From NCBI GenBank assembly GCA_013399115.1, contig VXAA01000917.1:188194-252193 (forward strand): a stretch of 64,000 nucleotides of DNA, in the 5' to 3' direction. This document shows, piece by piece, positions 1 to 11,285 of this stretch. Origin of the DNA: Anseranas semipalmata. Taxonomy: Eukaryota; Chordata; Aves; Anseriformes; Anseranatidae. A program made the translations under genes and the position numbers. The notes beneath the pieces were generated by a model, which was not told the DNA's origin, made no database searches, and saw only the letters and a program-made list of their open reading frames with translations. Each line of letters opens with the position of its first letter. The first letter of the stretch is position 1.

Positions 1-214
1 TGGAAGGAACCTTAAAGATCATCTAATATCAACCCCTCTGCTATGGGCAGGGATGCTACCCACTAGACCAGTTTGCCCAGGGCCACATCTAAACAGGCCT
101 TGAACACTTGCAGGGATGGGGCATCCACAGCTTCTCTGGGCAACCTGTTCCAGTGCCTCACCACCCTCTGAGTAAAGAATTTCCCCCTAATGTGTAATGT
201 AAATCTCCCCTCTT

Positions 215-769
215 TTAGTTTAAAGCCATTTCCCCTTGTCCTATCATTATCTGCCCAAGTAAAAAGTCACTCTTCATCTTTCTATAAGCCCCCTTTAAGT
301 ACTGAAAGGCCGCAGTGAGGTCCCCCCAGAGCCCTCTCTTCTTCAGGCTGAACATTCCCAGCTTTCTCAGTCTTTCTTCATAGGAGAGGTGCTCCAGCCC
401 TCTGATCATCTTTGTGGCCCTCCTCTGGACCCATTCTAACAGGTCCATATCTTTCTTGTGCTGGGGACCCCAGGCCTGCACACAGTGCTCCAGGTGGGGC
501 CTCACAAGGGCAGAGTAGAGGAGGACAATCACCTCCCTTGACCTACTGGCCATGCCTCTGTTGATGCAGCCCAGGTTATAGTTGGCCTTCTGGGCTGCAA
601 GCGCACAGTGCTGGCTCATGTCAAGCTTTTCGTCCACCAGAACCCATAAATCCTTCTCTGCACAGGTGCTCTCAATGAGTTCTTCTCCCAGTCTGTACTC
701 ATGTGTGGGACTGCCCTGACCCAGGTGCAGCACCTTGTATTTATACTTGTTGAGCCTCATTAGGTTCAC
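215..769 (-). pseudogene. CR1 ORF2 fragment: RT thumb and C-terminal region
   Basis: A 184-codon open stretch encodes the region downstream of the RT active site, with CR1 hallmarks in order: VLHLGQ (residues 14-19), [10 protein letters not shown] (37-46), [18 protein letters not shown] (85-102), the [19 protein letters not shown] block (116-134) and [12 protein letters not shown] (140-151). The last 12 residues or so are out of the CR1 frame: the DNA still matches the next conserved block ([11 protein letters not shown] in the neighbouring frame), so a small indel lies near 245-255. The remaining C-terminus and 3' UTR lie at 1-214. The first Met is internal to ORF2. Confidence 0.9.
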
Positions 770-1131
770 GTGGGCCCACTTCCCAAACTTGTCCAGGTCC
801 CTTTGGATGGCATCCCTTCCTTCTGCTGTATCTACTGCACCACTCAGCTTGGTGTTGTCTGCAAACTTGTTGAGGGTGTACTCAATCCCACTATGTCATT
901 GATAAAGATATTAAACAGCACTGGCCCCAAGACAGACCCCTGAGGGCCACCACTCATCACCAGCCTCCACCTGGACATAGAGCTGTTGACCACAACTCTC
1001 TGGGTGCAACCGTCCAGCCAATTTCTTATCCATAAAATAGTCCACCTTTCAAATCCATCTCTCTCTAATTTAGAGATAAGGATACCATGGGACCATGTCA
1101 AAGACCTTAAAGAAGCCCAGATAGATAACAT
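770..1131 (-). pseudogene. CR1 ORF2 fragment: RT motifs B and C
   Basis: The 844-1131 open stretch starts out of the CR1 frame and then enters it, giving [21 protein letters not shown] and the motif B region [17 protein letters not shown], where [11 protein letters not shown] is usual. Around 885-892 the frame shifts, so the following CR1 residues must be read in another frame. There the active-site box is FADN (bases 854-865) instead of FADD; the second Asp is lost. With motif A also changed, two of the three catalytic carboxylates of this polymerase are gone. The sequence then runs without a gap into the thumb region described next. Confidence 0.88.
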
Positions 1132-1715
1132 CAGTCAGTCTTCTCTTGTTGATTGATGCAGTCATTCCATCATAGAGGGCAACCAGATTGGTCAGGAATG
1201 ATTTGCCATTGGTGAAGCTGTGCTGGCTGTCTCGGATTACCTCCTTGTCTTGCATGTGCCTTAACATTGCTTCCAGGAGGATCTGTTCCATGATATTCCC
1301 ATTCACAAAGGTGAGGCTCACCAGTCTGTAGCCCCTGTGTCCTTCTTTCTACCCTTTCTAAAAACGGAGAGTGATGTTTCCCTTTTTCCAGTCACAGGGA
1401 ACATCACCTGACTGCCATGACTTTTCAAATAGGATGGACAGTGGCTTGGCAACTACATCAGCCAGTTCCCTCAGGACCCTGGGACACATGTCATCAGGCC
1501 CCATAGACTTGTAGCTGTTCAGTTTCATCAGGTGGTCTCGAACCTGCTCTTCGCTTACAGTGGGAGGGACTTTGCTCCCCCAGCCCCCGCCTAGAGGTTC
1601 AGGGACTCAAGAGACGTGGGAAGCCTGACTGCCAGTCAGTTCTCTGAGACAAAGAACTTGTTGAACACCTCAGCCTTCTCCATGCCTGTTGTTACCAGTT
1701 ATCTCTTCTCCTTTA
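1070..1715 (-). pseudogene. CR1 ORF2 fragment: N-terminal half of reverse transcriptase
   Basis: Between 1322 and 1715 the minus strand still reads as CR1 (for example KAEVFNKFF, then VFRKGRKKD) but with several in-frame stops and frame changes. From 1321 down to 1070 an 83-codon open stretch carries the fingers and palm start: [24 protein letters not shown] and the motif A region YLGFFKVFD (1115-1123 for YLG). CR1 copies normally have YLDF or YLDL here; the Asp that binds catalytic metal is replaced by Gly. This alone should abolish polymerisation. The methionine at 1321 is not a true start; it is internal to ORF2. No independent gene is implied. Confidence 0.88.
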
Positions 1716-2466
1716 TCAGAGGGGGTACACTCTCCTTGGCCTTTCTTTTTTCTGACCACTGTACCTATGGAATCCCTTCTTGTTATTCTTTGCATCCCTT
1801 GCCAAGCTCAGTTCCATCTGTGCCTTGACTTTCCTGATCCCATCACTACACATCCAGATGGCATCCCTGTACTCTTCCCAGGACACACGTCTCTGCTTCC
1901 ACTGCCTCTGAATTTCCTTCTTACACCTCGGTTTCACCAACAGGTCCTTGCTCAGCCATGCTGGTTTCCTGCCTTCCCTGCTTGATTTCTTACACATGGG
2001 GATGGACAGCTCTTGTGCTCTAAGAAAAGTGTCCTTGAAGAGTTGCCAGCTCTGGTCAGGTCCTCTGTCCCTAAGGACAGTGTCCCAGGGGATCTCATCT
2101 ACTAGGTCTTTAAACAGCTGGAAGTTTGCTCTTCTAAAGTTCAGGGTCCTGACTTTGCTCTTTGCCAGGCCCATATTCCTCGAGATCATGAACTCAACCA
2201 GGGCGTGGTTACTGCAGCCCAGACTGCCTCCAGTCTTCACCTCTTTAATGAGTTCATCCACACTGGTGAGCACCAGGTCCACTAACGCTTCTCCTTTGGT
2301 TGGTTTGTCTAATACCAGGACCAGGAATTTATCCCCAGTGCACTCCAGGAGTCTCCTGGATTGCCTGCAGCCTGCTGTGTAGCTTTCCCAGCAGACATCC
2401 AGGAGGCTGAAATCCCCCATCAGGACGAGAGCCTGTGAGTGCAATGTTTCTTGTAGCTGAAGGTTT
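1716..2466 (-). pseudogene. CR1 ORF2 fragment: endonuclease C-terminus and linker
   Basis: The open frame continues from a start at 2636, but CR1-like sequence begins only near residue 57; the upstream part, with its run of lysines, is translated flanking A-tract. The CR1 part holds the late motifs of an apurinic-like (exonuclease-endonuclease-phosphatase fold) endonuclease: GDFS at residues 74-77, where GDFN is usual, and CSNH at 141-144, where CSDH is usual. The Asp of the SDH motif is catalytic in this family, so target nicking should be lost. After it comes the conserved linker beginning TLNFRRANFQLFKDL (residues 164-178) and a Trp/Arg-rich stretch. The frame ends in a stop at 1716. In life this domain nicks genomic DNA to prime reverse transcription. 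Assignment to CR1 is firm; loss of activity is inferred from the two substitutions. Confidence 0.9.
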
Positions 2467-5400
2467 CTTGAGGAAGGCCTCATCAACAGTCTCCCTTTAG
2501 GATTGAAATGCATACAGTTCCCCCAAACATTTTGTTTGGTTTTGGGGTGGCTGCCTTTTTTTGGATCCTCTTTGCAGTAAAAATGCAGAAGACATTCATC
2601 AAAGCCTTCTTCTGGGATTTTTTTTTTTTTTTCCAACCAGCTCTCTAAATAAATAAATAGGAAATTTGGCTTTTTCCCATTTTACACATTACAACCTATC
2701 AAACATAATAAACATGACATACCAACACTATGAACTGTAAGGTCTGTGAAGTATGAAGCTTCTTCTTATTGTGTCTTCTTACTGTTCTGTTGAGGCCAAC
2801 ATAGTTGTAACACAAAACACTATTAATTAAAATATTAAAGTCATGGCCCAGATAGTCAGCTACTGTAAGCCACTCAAGGCTTAGACATTTAAACACTCTC
2901 AGAAAAGAGGCCTCATTTTTAAATCTCTTTCACTGTGACATCTTATTAGTCTGGTTGTTAAAACTGTGAGAAAATGATTACTCAGAAATTCACAATGTTC
3001 ATGGTCCCACACCCCTTTTTTTTTTTCCTTTTTTTTTTTTCCATTTGATGCTGTACCACCTTACCATATTATGGATAATCCATTATATTCTGACTGTGTT
3101 CAGCTTGGACACAGCTTTGGGCAGCTCTGTTTACGTTCAGAAGAGCAGAAATGCACAGCAGCTATCTCAGTGTCCAGGCTTTCTATCTGGTCCTCATATT
3201 ACTGTCTGCATATGTCTGGTAAGGTAGTTTTCTAAATTTGTCACTATTAGAGCAATGCAAACTATTTATGAGAAAATCTCCAAACCACATGAAATGCACC
3301 TGTTTCCATGTTTCACTGTAGATATTAAATTAATCCCAGCTTCATCAAACATTTAACAAAGTTCAAAAATCTTTCAAATACACCTGACTGAGGTGTAGTT
3401 CTGCATTTAAGATATCCAAGGCTCAGAGTGCACATGAAATCAAAGAAACATCTTTTTGTTTTTTAATTCAGTTTTGCTCTGTGCTGGATCAGTTCAGTCA
3501 GGTTCCAAATCTGAAATAAAACTTTTCCTTCTCCCTGAACTTTCACCAAACTTTTCTGTCTGCTAGAAATGTTATCAACAAGAATAGCTCTGAAGACCTC
3601 ACCTGAGGCAAAGCTCCCATCTCCCTTTTCCTCAAGGGAAGCTTGACCTGGCTAAGAGGGCTGTTAATGAGCAATAAATAATAGAGGCAGCCTCAGGTAA
3701 ATACCAGAATGCTACTCCTATGTAGTCAGCACCCTGCTGTGAAAAACATCAGCAATTCTGAAACTGTGAAGAAGATGTTTCCCGAGAGAAAGTCAGTATT
3801 TACCTGCTGTTCTTATTTACTACTTGTTTAGCTTGATGTACTGAGCATAGTATATGGTCCAAGTAAATATAAGGTTTACCCAATAACACAGACCATGGAT
3901 TACTATGATGATATTTCTTTTCAAAATTTTAACATGTCCAGGTGGATCTGGCAAGGAAGAAGCTTAGCAAATTCAATCTTTGCATGTTCTGAAGTATCAC
4001 ACTTAAACATAGGCACTTTCTATTGTATTCTGTTCTAGGGAGAATCTTACACCTCTTCATCTCAATTCCTTTCTACAGAGCATGAAGTCGTGTAACTAAT
4101 ACCTTCAGAGTTTATCTCTCTGCTGTGCGAGGAGATACACTATGCATATCATTGCATTTTAGTAACAGTTTTTGGGAGGGAGAGTGGGAGAGCTGAGTGA
4201 TAAATGTGATAAATGTGCTGCGTGTATTGATTAGAAAAGTGGGTCGGATGAATGGCATGTGATAGACAGGACAACACAAGTTGTTGTTGTTGTTTTTAAT
4301 GTTTCTTTTCCTGTGAGAATTAATTCCAGAAACTTGGATCAACCCCTTGAAAGGAATGTTTTTTTCCTCTGCACAGACAAGCAATACCTTCTGGGTAGAA
4401 AGCTTTTGCTGTGCCTGGGGAGGGGATTTTGCATCCCAGGTTCCCACCCCAGTGCCAGAGAGATTCTTTGAAAGCCTGTCCACGCTGCCAGCTGCAGACA
4501 GACTCACTCCTCCTGTGTTAACCCCAGAACCAGAAAGGCGGTTCTGGATAAACTTGCCAAATCAGGCCTGGAAGCAGAGTAGTCACGTTCACACACAAAG
4601 GGCAGGGTATATTAGCTTGGGCACAGTGCCAAGTACATGCAGCTATACTGCTTCCAGATGCAAACTGGTGAGTCCACACAGTCCTACTCTGCACTTGCAT
4701 GGACTTACTAATTTAGATCTCTGGACCACAATCTATTTTGCCCTTAGCTATCCTGAGTCCAGGCCATCAATCATCTTGCAGACAAGGGGAAAGACTTTCA
4801 ACTCCCTTCTATTTTTTCTTCCTATAGGAGGCCAGTGGAGAGAGAGGACTTTCTGGGGTGGTTATATAGCTCATGTTGTTGTGTTACACTACTGCATATA
4901 GTTGCAGATTCCTAGGACAGATGGCTTAGCGCCCAGTTATATCGCATTACTGAATTCCAGATGGGAGGTGAGAAAAGCTTGTATAAACTCAGACGGAGGT
5001 CATCATCTACTAGGAGAGGTGGAATCTCCTTGTCAGAAACCAGGAGCAGAGGAAAAGGTCGAACTCTTTCATCATTGCTGTATTAAACACTGGAATTTTA
5101 GAGGATACTGTCTTAAATTATCATGTCTATGATCAGTGCTTAACCTCCTTTAAATTCAGTCATTACTGACACATTTGTGTGGTTAGTCTCTGTTGATTCT
5201 GATGCTGCTCAGGCCAGAGCAGTTCAGGTGCACACTGCTGAGAGTGCTCCTACGTGGCAGTGCAGCTTGGGAAGCAAGCACAGGCAAATATTAGGTAGGC
5301 TATCTGGAAGAATTAATCATGCAAAGTCTACCATATTTTTGCTTAAAATGATTTTCAACCAAACAGACTAATGTTCCCTAGACACGAAAGAGGGAAAAAC

Positions 5401-6891
5401 TACTACCCAAGATCAAGGAGTGGCCAACCAGTCATGGATCTCATATTGGGGAACTTGTAGAGGCTTCAGAGCAAGACACTGCCTGTCTGAGCAGAGTGAT
5501 TTTTTCACTCTGTCCCTTCACCCTAATATCAGGAGTTCAAGTTAATGAAAGCCAGTGTCATATAATTCAAAACTATGGCTGTGTTGTTAATATCCAGGAA
5601 GAATGCTAGATGTCAAGAAGTAACTAAGATATGTTTTTTTTTTTTTTAGAAACAATTAGCTTTTTGTCCAAGAATGGAGCTCTCATAAGAAATCAATGAA
5701 AGATAAAACAACATGCAAGAACAGTTTTGTACTAGAAATCATCCAAGCTAAATAACAAAAACCAAATCCGAATCTTAAAATCTAACCACCTTTTAGAAAC
5801 CAGTCTGAAAGGGATACAACTAATCAGGAAACCACATCCCTGTCCTTCAGGCAAAATGAGATATTGAAAAGCTTTCCTTTGAAGAATTAGAGTGCAAAAG
5901 CACAACTGAAAACAATATTCAAAATGTACCACCCCATCTGCAGAAAGATTTTATTGTTTTGGTAATCTCTAAACAGCTCGTTTTAATTGTGTCCTAATAG
6001 TAGCTGAAATTATGAAACAAGAATTATGTGAAACCGAGAAACCTGATACTTTCCATTTTAAAAATATTTAAATACAACAGGTTAAAAAGTATTTTTAAAG
6101 AATTGATTTTCCTCCAAGTGTTAAGAAGTTGCAGCAAGTGGTCTTTCCTTATAGAAAGTTTCAAACTGAAAATGGTAACCACACCAGGTTAAAAACTCTG
6201 TGAAATTCCAACTCAGCTGCAGAAAGTAGTGGGAGCTAGAGATGTGTGGATGAAGGTTGTGATCATTGGCTTTCATCTGCAATAAGCTTTGTTTTAGCTA
6301 CCTCGTGCTAATCTGGTCTTGTCATTACATTCCCATCCATTTTCTCATAGGTCAATAAAATAACAGCCATAAGCTTCAGTCCCCAAAGTCCGGCAAGTCA
6401 GAAGCTGGAGCTAAGATTTCATGACACAAATATTTGGGGTCTTGTGTTGCAAATCCTCAGCTACCCTTAAAGTAAATTAGAGATTAGAGGAAGGGGAAGC
6501 AGATGTGTAACTAAAGACTCACTCAGGAGGGGAAGGGGAATTCTCCCCTGCACAGAACATCCACCTGCTTATTATCCACTAAAGTAAAAACTCCCTCTGT
6601 TGTAATCTGCCATAACTATTACAGTAAACAGAAGTTGAGGACATTTAGCACCCCAGAGGACCGACATGTTAAGAATTAACATTTTTCTTCATGCATTTTG
6701 TCAACACTAAAAGTAAAAACAATTCTCTGCTACAAGCATAAAAGAGTTTTGCATAAATGACCAACAGACAGTAACTAGGAGTTACAACATACCCAACAAC
6801 TTAGAACTGACAGAAACATTTAATATTCTATTCTGCTCTTTTTGAAAGGCTCTTTACTGTCCACTGTTTGAGGGCAAATAGGAATGTTAAA
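2467..6891. other. AT-rich sequence without a recognisable gene
   Basis: No protein similarity or RNA gene was recognised here. Poly-T runs occur at 2618-2632, 3016-3040 (interrupted by CC) and 5634-5648, and a short (GTT)n run at 4280-4294. The segment from about 4370 to 4700 is richer in G+C than its surroundings and sits inside the longest open frame outside CR1 (4347-4901, plus, 184 codons). That frame is Ser/Thr/Pro-rich, has no motif I know and no supporting splice or codon signal, so it is not annotated as a gene. Confidence 0.6.
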
Positions 6892-7006
6892 ATCTCTCTC
6901 ACAACCCTGGACTTCAGGAGAACAGATTTTGGCTTCTTCAAGGATGTGCCTGGAAGAGTCCTGTGGGATAAAGTCCTGGAGAGAAGAGAGATCCAAGAAG
7001 GCTGGA
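6892..7006 (+). mobile_element. Old CR1 fragment, endonuclease-RT linker only
   Basis: Translated in the 6868-7140 frame, this short piece gives TLDFRRTDFGFFKDVPG followed by VLWDKVLERREIQEGW. It lines up with the linker just after the endonuclease domain of CR1 ORF2; the copy at 1716-2466 has TLNFRRANFQLFKDLVD and then IPWDTVLRDRGPDQSW at the same place. Similarity stops sharply on both sides, so this is a small remnant of an old insertion. It lies on the plus strand, opposite to the CR1 at the window start, so it is a separate insertion. Assignment rests on about 35 aligned residues. Confidence 0.7.
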
Positions 7007-7890
7007 ACACTATAGACAAGTCCATTGTCTGGGCCACACTGGTAACTTCTAGACCTGGGAAAAGGTGCATCTCCTGCATACATTTTCCTGGTTCATCCCT
7101 AATTGGCACATTTCCCTATAGAGTGCTCCTTGGGCTCTGAAAGGGACTGAGGGAAGCTCATCATCATGACTTTTGCCATTACTCGTGGATGAAGAGCAAT
7201 GAAAACAGCTCTGGTGTTTCTTATTTGGCATGAACTTGCTGTAGCTATGGCCTTGCCAAGAAAACTCCATGATGTTCATGGATGAATGCTTCTTGAAGTC
7301 CCATCCTGGGACCCAGGAGTATGAGTGTGTGCTGTAGCCAAGGATTTTGCCATGCCCCCCGTTACACCAGAACACAGTCAAAGAGCTGTGTTCTTCCATC
7401 GCCCGTGTGTATGGTCCCAGGGCTGCTTTAAAGATCTCTGCCCTCAATAGTTAGCAGTGTTTCCAGGAGTTATGCCTGTTATCTTGTACATTCATTATGG
7501 CAGAGCTATAACCTCTTCTGTCCCTGACTTCTGTTTTTATTCCAACTATCAGACCATGCTGGCTATTATTCATAAAGGGAACATCATTATTTTGCTTTAT
7601 AATTTTGTAATGTGGTCTGAATTGTCTGGAAAGGGATGGCAAGGAAGAAGGAGGATCACTAACTGTCTGCAAGGAAGCATGGAAAGGCAGGCAGGGCTGA
7701 GCAGAACCTAGGTCACTTCTAGAGGCTAAACAAAGAGGAGAAACAATGCAAGAGGAAGTTATGAGGATTACCCGTCTTCTGTCAGGGGAAATCTATTCAA
7801 TTTCTATCTCACCAGCTCCATTTCACAATACTACTAAGGAAAGTTATTTTTTCTTATGTCAAGGCTCTAAATAAAAACCAGAAGATGTGG

Positions 7891-7982
7891 AAAAAAAAAA
7901 AAAGGAAAAAAAAGAGTGCATCCCAAGTAGATATAGCTAAATAACTGAAAAAAAAAAAAAAAAGAAAGAAAAGAAAAGAAAA
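7891..7982. repeat. A-rich low-complexity tract
   Basis: Two A runs (7891-7912 with one GG interruption, 7948-7982 grading into AAAG/AAAAG units) are separated by about 35 bases of ordinary sequence. Confidence 0.9.
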
Positions 7983-8093
7983 CATTCTATTTGTTTAAGC
8001 TGTACTCAAGTTTTGAAAAGTTGCAGTTTCAAGGTTTTTTGCCAAAATTTCAGATAAGAACTTGGCTGATTTATTAATTTATTTATTGTTGTG

Positions 8094-8139
8094 GTTTTTT
8101 TTGTTTGTTTTTGTTTTTGTTTTGTTTTGTTTTGTTTGT
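8094..8139 (+). repeat. (TTTTG)n / (TTTG)n simple repeat
   Basis: TTTG, TTTTTG and TTTTG units follow each other for about 46 bases. Similar tracts recur at 16837, 17478, 24178, 29214 and 39020. Confidence 0.9.
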
Positions 8140-10577
8140 AATGAAAACCATTGTGAAATTTATTGTCTAATAATTTGGATGTCATAGACTGTTTTAAATT
8201 TCAATAATCGTTCCATTGTAGCTTCTAACATCAAGTGAAAAGGTAATATTTAATGAAAATCACATATTTTTAAACTATTTTGCAGCTAACATATAGCACC
8301 GTAATATTATTCTTTGCATATAATATCTGCTGCACAGATTGGCATTAGCTTTAATTAGTACTGAGCACTCTATAATGTTGATAAAATTAGCAACTTGAAT
8401 ATTTTAGTTCAAAATTTGGCAATTTGATCACCACATGCAGAGAAGCTATAACTACCAAACTATTTCTTATGGTCCATTGAGGATCTAATACAATAATAAA
8501 AGAATAAGACTTTGAAATATCAGGCTGAATTTCAAATGTTGCACAGAAGTGAAGTGCAAGACATTACTCTCATTCACATGGATAGAGATTTTGTCAGACA
8601 TTAATATGGGATACAAGCATAAGACACTGAAGAGAAATATAATAATTAATCAAAATCACTTCACATTTCCATAATTTTAAGTCCTATACTTCACAACAAT
8701 GCTTCTGAGGTTTATGAAACACCAAAGCAAAGACAGAGAAGTAATAAAAACATCATTGCTTGAATATATTGGTCATGTAATTCATTAGGTATCAACTTTA
8801 GCAAAACACTGTTAATAGTGAAAATTACAGAGAGGTCAGATTCCCATTGCTGTTAAAGAAATGCCAGGAACACCACATGATATGAAGTAGCTAGTTATGA
8901 GGAATGGAGTGGGTGTGGAGTTCAAATGGAGGGTCAAAACTGAAAAGGAAACAGGGAGGAGTATACACCAAAAGAGTAAAACAGGCATGATATGTTCCAA
9001 AAATTAGCTAATGATGTCATTTTCCGTGTGCTCTTTTTTCCACAAGATGCTAGTTGCAAGAACACTGTAACACATAAATGTCTACTAAGGCATACTAGAA
9101 AGAAGCTTATGTATCTTGCATAAAGAGCTCAAGTTACAGATGCCAACAGCATTTTAGGTCTTAAATATCCACTTTATGCTCATAAAAGATGGTGGGAACC
9201 TTTCATCCACTTGATCTGTCCTGTGGACACTTGGCAGCCATGCCTTGCCATGCAGCAGGCCAGCTCCTTTCCTGGAGCACAGCATACCTGAACACAGCTA
9301 TATGGTAGTGCAGAGCTTATATAAACCAGATGGCAAAAAGTGGGGCAGCGTAGAGTGCACGGGATGAGAGTTACAAGGATTTTAGCAAAATTATTTGGTG
9401 TGAACATCCCTTCCTTTTCAGACAAACATATAATGTAAGAACATGAAGACACTCGACGAAAGGGCAATTCAGAACTTTTTTTTTTTTTTTCTCATGTAAA
9501 ATATAATAGTTCTAATTGACCATTTGAATTTACTGACAGGGGAAGGCTCAGAGGCAAGTGCCATGTTTAGGCATAAGAATTAGGATAATTTGTTGACAGA
9601 TAATATTTGTAGATGTGCAGTATGTACAATCTTACCTTGAAATTTATGCTTTGGGGTTTAACTGTATACAGATGTTTGGACACACTCTTTCAAGTAATGC
9701 CATGTATGTAAGGGTCCTAAACAAGTGCAAATTTATATCATTCCACGAATTCAGAGGTGTCATGGCAGCTTACTACACCTGTAGATCTGGTCAAAGAATG
9801 TTATATTTACTTACTTCTTTAATATCTTTTCAAGAACGGGTTATGTAGTTACAGCAAAGAAGAAATAAAGACTGGATCTAGTTTTCAGCTTATGTAAATT
9901 CTTATAGCTCTGTGATTTCAGCATACTTTAGCCAACTTGGCCCACAAAGGACAGCTGCTAACATGTGCTGAAACACCAAAAGGAAAAGAAATTTTTACTA
10001 GTACCTGAAGGAGTCTGCTGCTTGCTCTGGTCATTCTTTCAGAATACCTGTGATAATCACTTCCTTGAGAAATTACTGAGCCTGAGTAGAATTATGACAC
10101 ATGACTGACTAAATAAGCATCTTAGCAGAAGACAGGCGACTCAGCTCAGTTCCGGTCCCCTTGCGTTTTTCTAGTGATTCTAAAGGACAACTAAGGATAT
10201 GCCTGGGGGGATCTTCAACTGGTATAAAGCCAGCAAAGATGACTAAATGTCTAGGGAATGGGTGTGGGTGACTACTACTGCATTTCCAGCTGCCAGTACT
10301 GCCCTCGAAGACTGATTACTGCTGCTCATAATTTTTAGATTTTAGCGCCTAAGGATGTTCTAAATTGTGCCAGGGGCCAAGTTGGGAAGACAAAAGTATC
10401 AGTCTGGTATGAACCCATCCTTTGTTGCACTCCTCCTACTGTGCAGCTCAGCCAGACCTGAAATTTGAAAGCAGCAGTGAGTCCAAACCACAGCACAAGC
10501 CACAGCGAGTTAGGATCTGGGGATGAGTTGGCCCACTGTGCAGGATGGAGGGACCACCCACTCCAAGAGTGTGATTT

Positions 10578-10632
10578 ATTCCCATAGAAGTCAGTGGGAA
10601 AACTTTAACTTCAGTGGAGTTGGATCAAGTCT
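10578..10632. repeat. Probable ancient amniote dispersed repeat
   Basis: The phrase CCCATAGAAGTCAGTGGGAA is followed by ACTTCAGTGGAGTTGGATCA. It closely resembles a very old repeat seen throughout reptile and bird genomes, in which GAAGTCAATGGG and its reverse complement alternate before GGATCAGGCCC. I cannot name the family with certainty. Confidence 0.5.
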
Positions 10633-10933
10633 CTATATCTGTTTCCAACCTATTTTTTTCCTAATATTTTGTGGTGATTGTCAGAAATTTGATTTGACTC
10701 CTCTAGAACAAAACAAAAATATCCTAGAGCTCTGTAAATCTCCAACTATATACACATGTATATATATCAGTACTTTTATTTCTGTACCAAGCTTGTGAGA
10801 GAAGACCCCCTTTTAAACAGGGATACACGGATGGAGCATATTATCATAGAATCATAGAACGGCATAGGTTGAAAAGGACCTTAAAGATCATCTAGTTTCA
10901 ACCCCCCTGCTCTGGGCAGGGTTGCCAACTACT

Positions 10934-10934
10934 N
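10934..10934. other. Assembly gap marker (single N)
   Basis: One undetermined base sits exactly where CR1 3' UTR sequence jumps to mid-RT sequence. It probably marks a join of unknown length rather than one ambiguous base. Confidence 0.8.
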
Positions 10935-11285
10935 CAACCAATTCCTAATCCACCTAACAGTCCATCCTTCAAATCCATACCTCTCCAATTTAGAGAGAAG
11001 AATGTGGTGAGGGACCATGTCAAAGGCTTTGCTCAAGTCGAGGTAGATCACGTCCGTCGCCCTTCCTTTGTCTACCGATGCCGTCACTCCATCATAGAAG
11101 GCCACCAGATTGGTTAGGCAAGATCTGCCTCTGGTGAAGCCGTGCTGGCTGTCCCGGATCACCTCTTTATCCCGTACATGCCTTAGCATGTCTTCCAGGA
11201 GGATCTGCTCCATGATCTTCCCAGGCACAGAGGTGAGGCTAACCGGTCTGTAATTTCCCGGGTCTTCCTTCCTCCCTTTTGCCAA
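10935..11285 (-). pseudogene. CR1 ORF2 fragment: RT fingers and motif A, frame intact
   Basis: An open stretch of about 117 codons with CR1 RT blocks in order: [20 protein letters not shown] (residues 7-26), [29 protein letters not shown] and motif [10 protein letters not shown] (YLD at 11037-11045) with its catalytic Asp present. It breaks off at WIRNWL against the N at 10934. Motifs B and C are not in the window, so activity cannot be judged. The Met nearest 11285 is internal to ORF2. In the polyprotein this part binds the template and the incoming nucleotide during target-primed reverse transcription. The lack of disabling changes is consistent with a young copy. Confidence 0.9.

Larger units (their letters stand above)
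1..2466 (-). mobile_element. CR1 LINE, 5'-truncated, 3' end at or beyond the window edge
   Basis: Read on the minus strand, this stretch runs from the end of the CR1 endonuclease domain (near 2466) through the linker and reverse transcriptase to the 3' UTR, whose last bases lie at the window start. The terminal octamer repeats themselves are not seen, so the element probably continues just left of position 1. Order and spacing of domains agree with a CR1 ORF2 without large internal deletions. The 5' end stops inside the endonuclease domain, the usual outcome of incomplete target-primed reverse transcription. The reading frame is split into at least four pieces by stops and frameshifts, so the copy is dead. 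The exact 5' boundary is uncertain by a few tens of bases. Confidence 0.93.
7007..10842. other. Non-coding stretch between CR1 fragments
   Basis: No gene was recognised. The part 7140-7450 is less AT-rich than its surroundings and open for 132 codons on the minus strand (7049-7447), without a motif I know. Beyond 7890 the sequence is strongly AT-rich with A-tracts and a (TTTTG)n tract. Old dispersed-repeat sequence is suspected at 10578-10632. No exon, promoter or RNA gene can be supported. Confidence 0.6.

Noticed and set aside
3045..3227. Numerous 60-100 codon open frames across the window, such as this one
   Set aside because: They lack known motifs, overlap frames on the other strand and are about as frequent as expected by chance in 64 kb.
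4984..5100. Possible old CR1 3' end, from the phrase GGTGGAATCTCCTTG and a following TGGAATTTTAGAGG
   Set aside because: Only one short phrase resembles CR1 tails; no ORF2 block or octamer is nearby.
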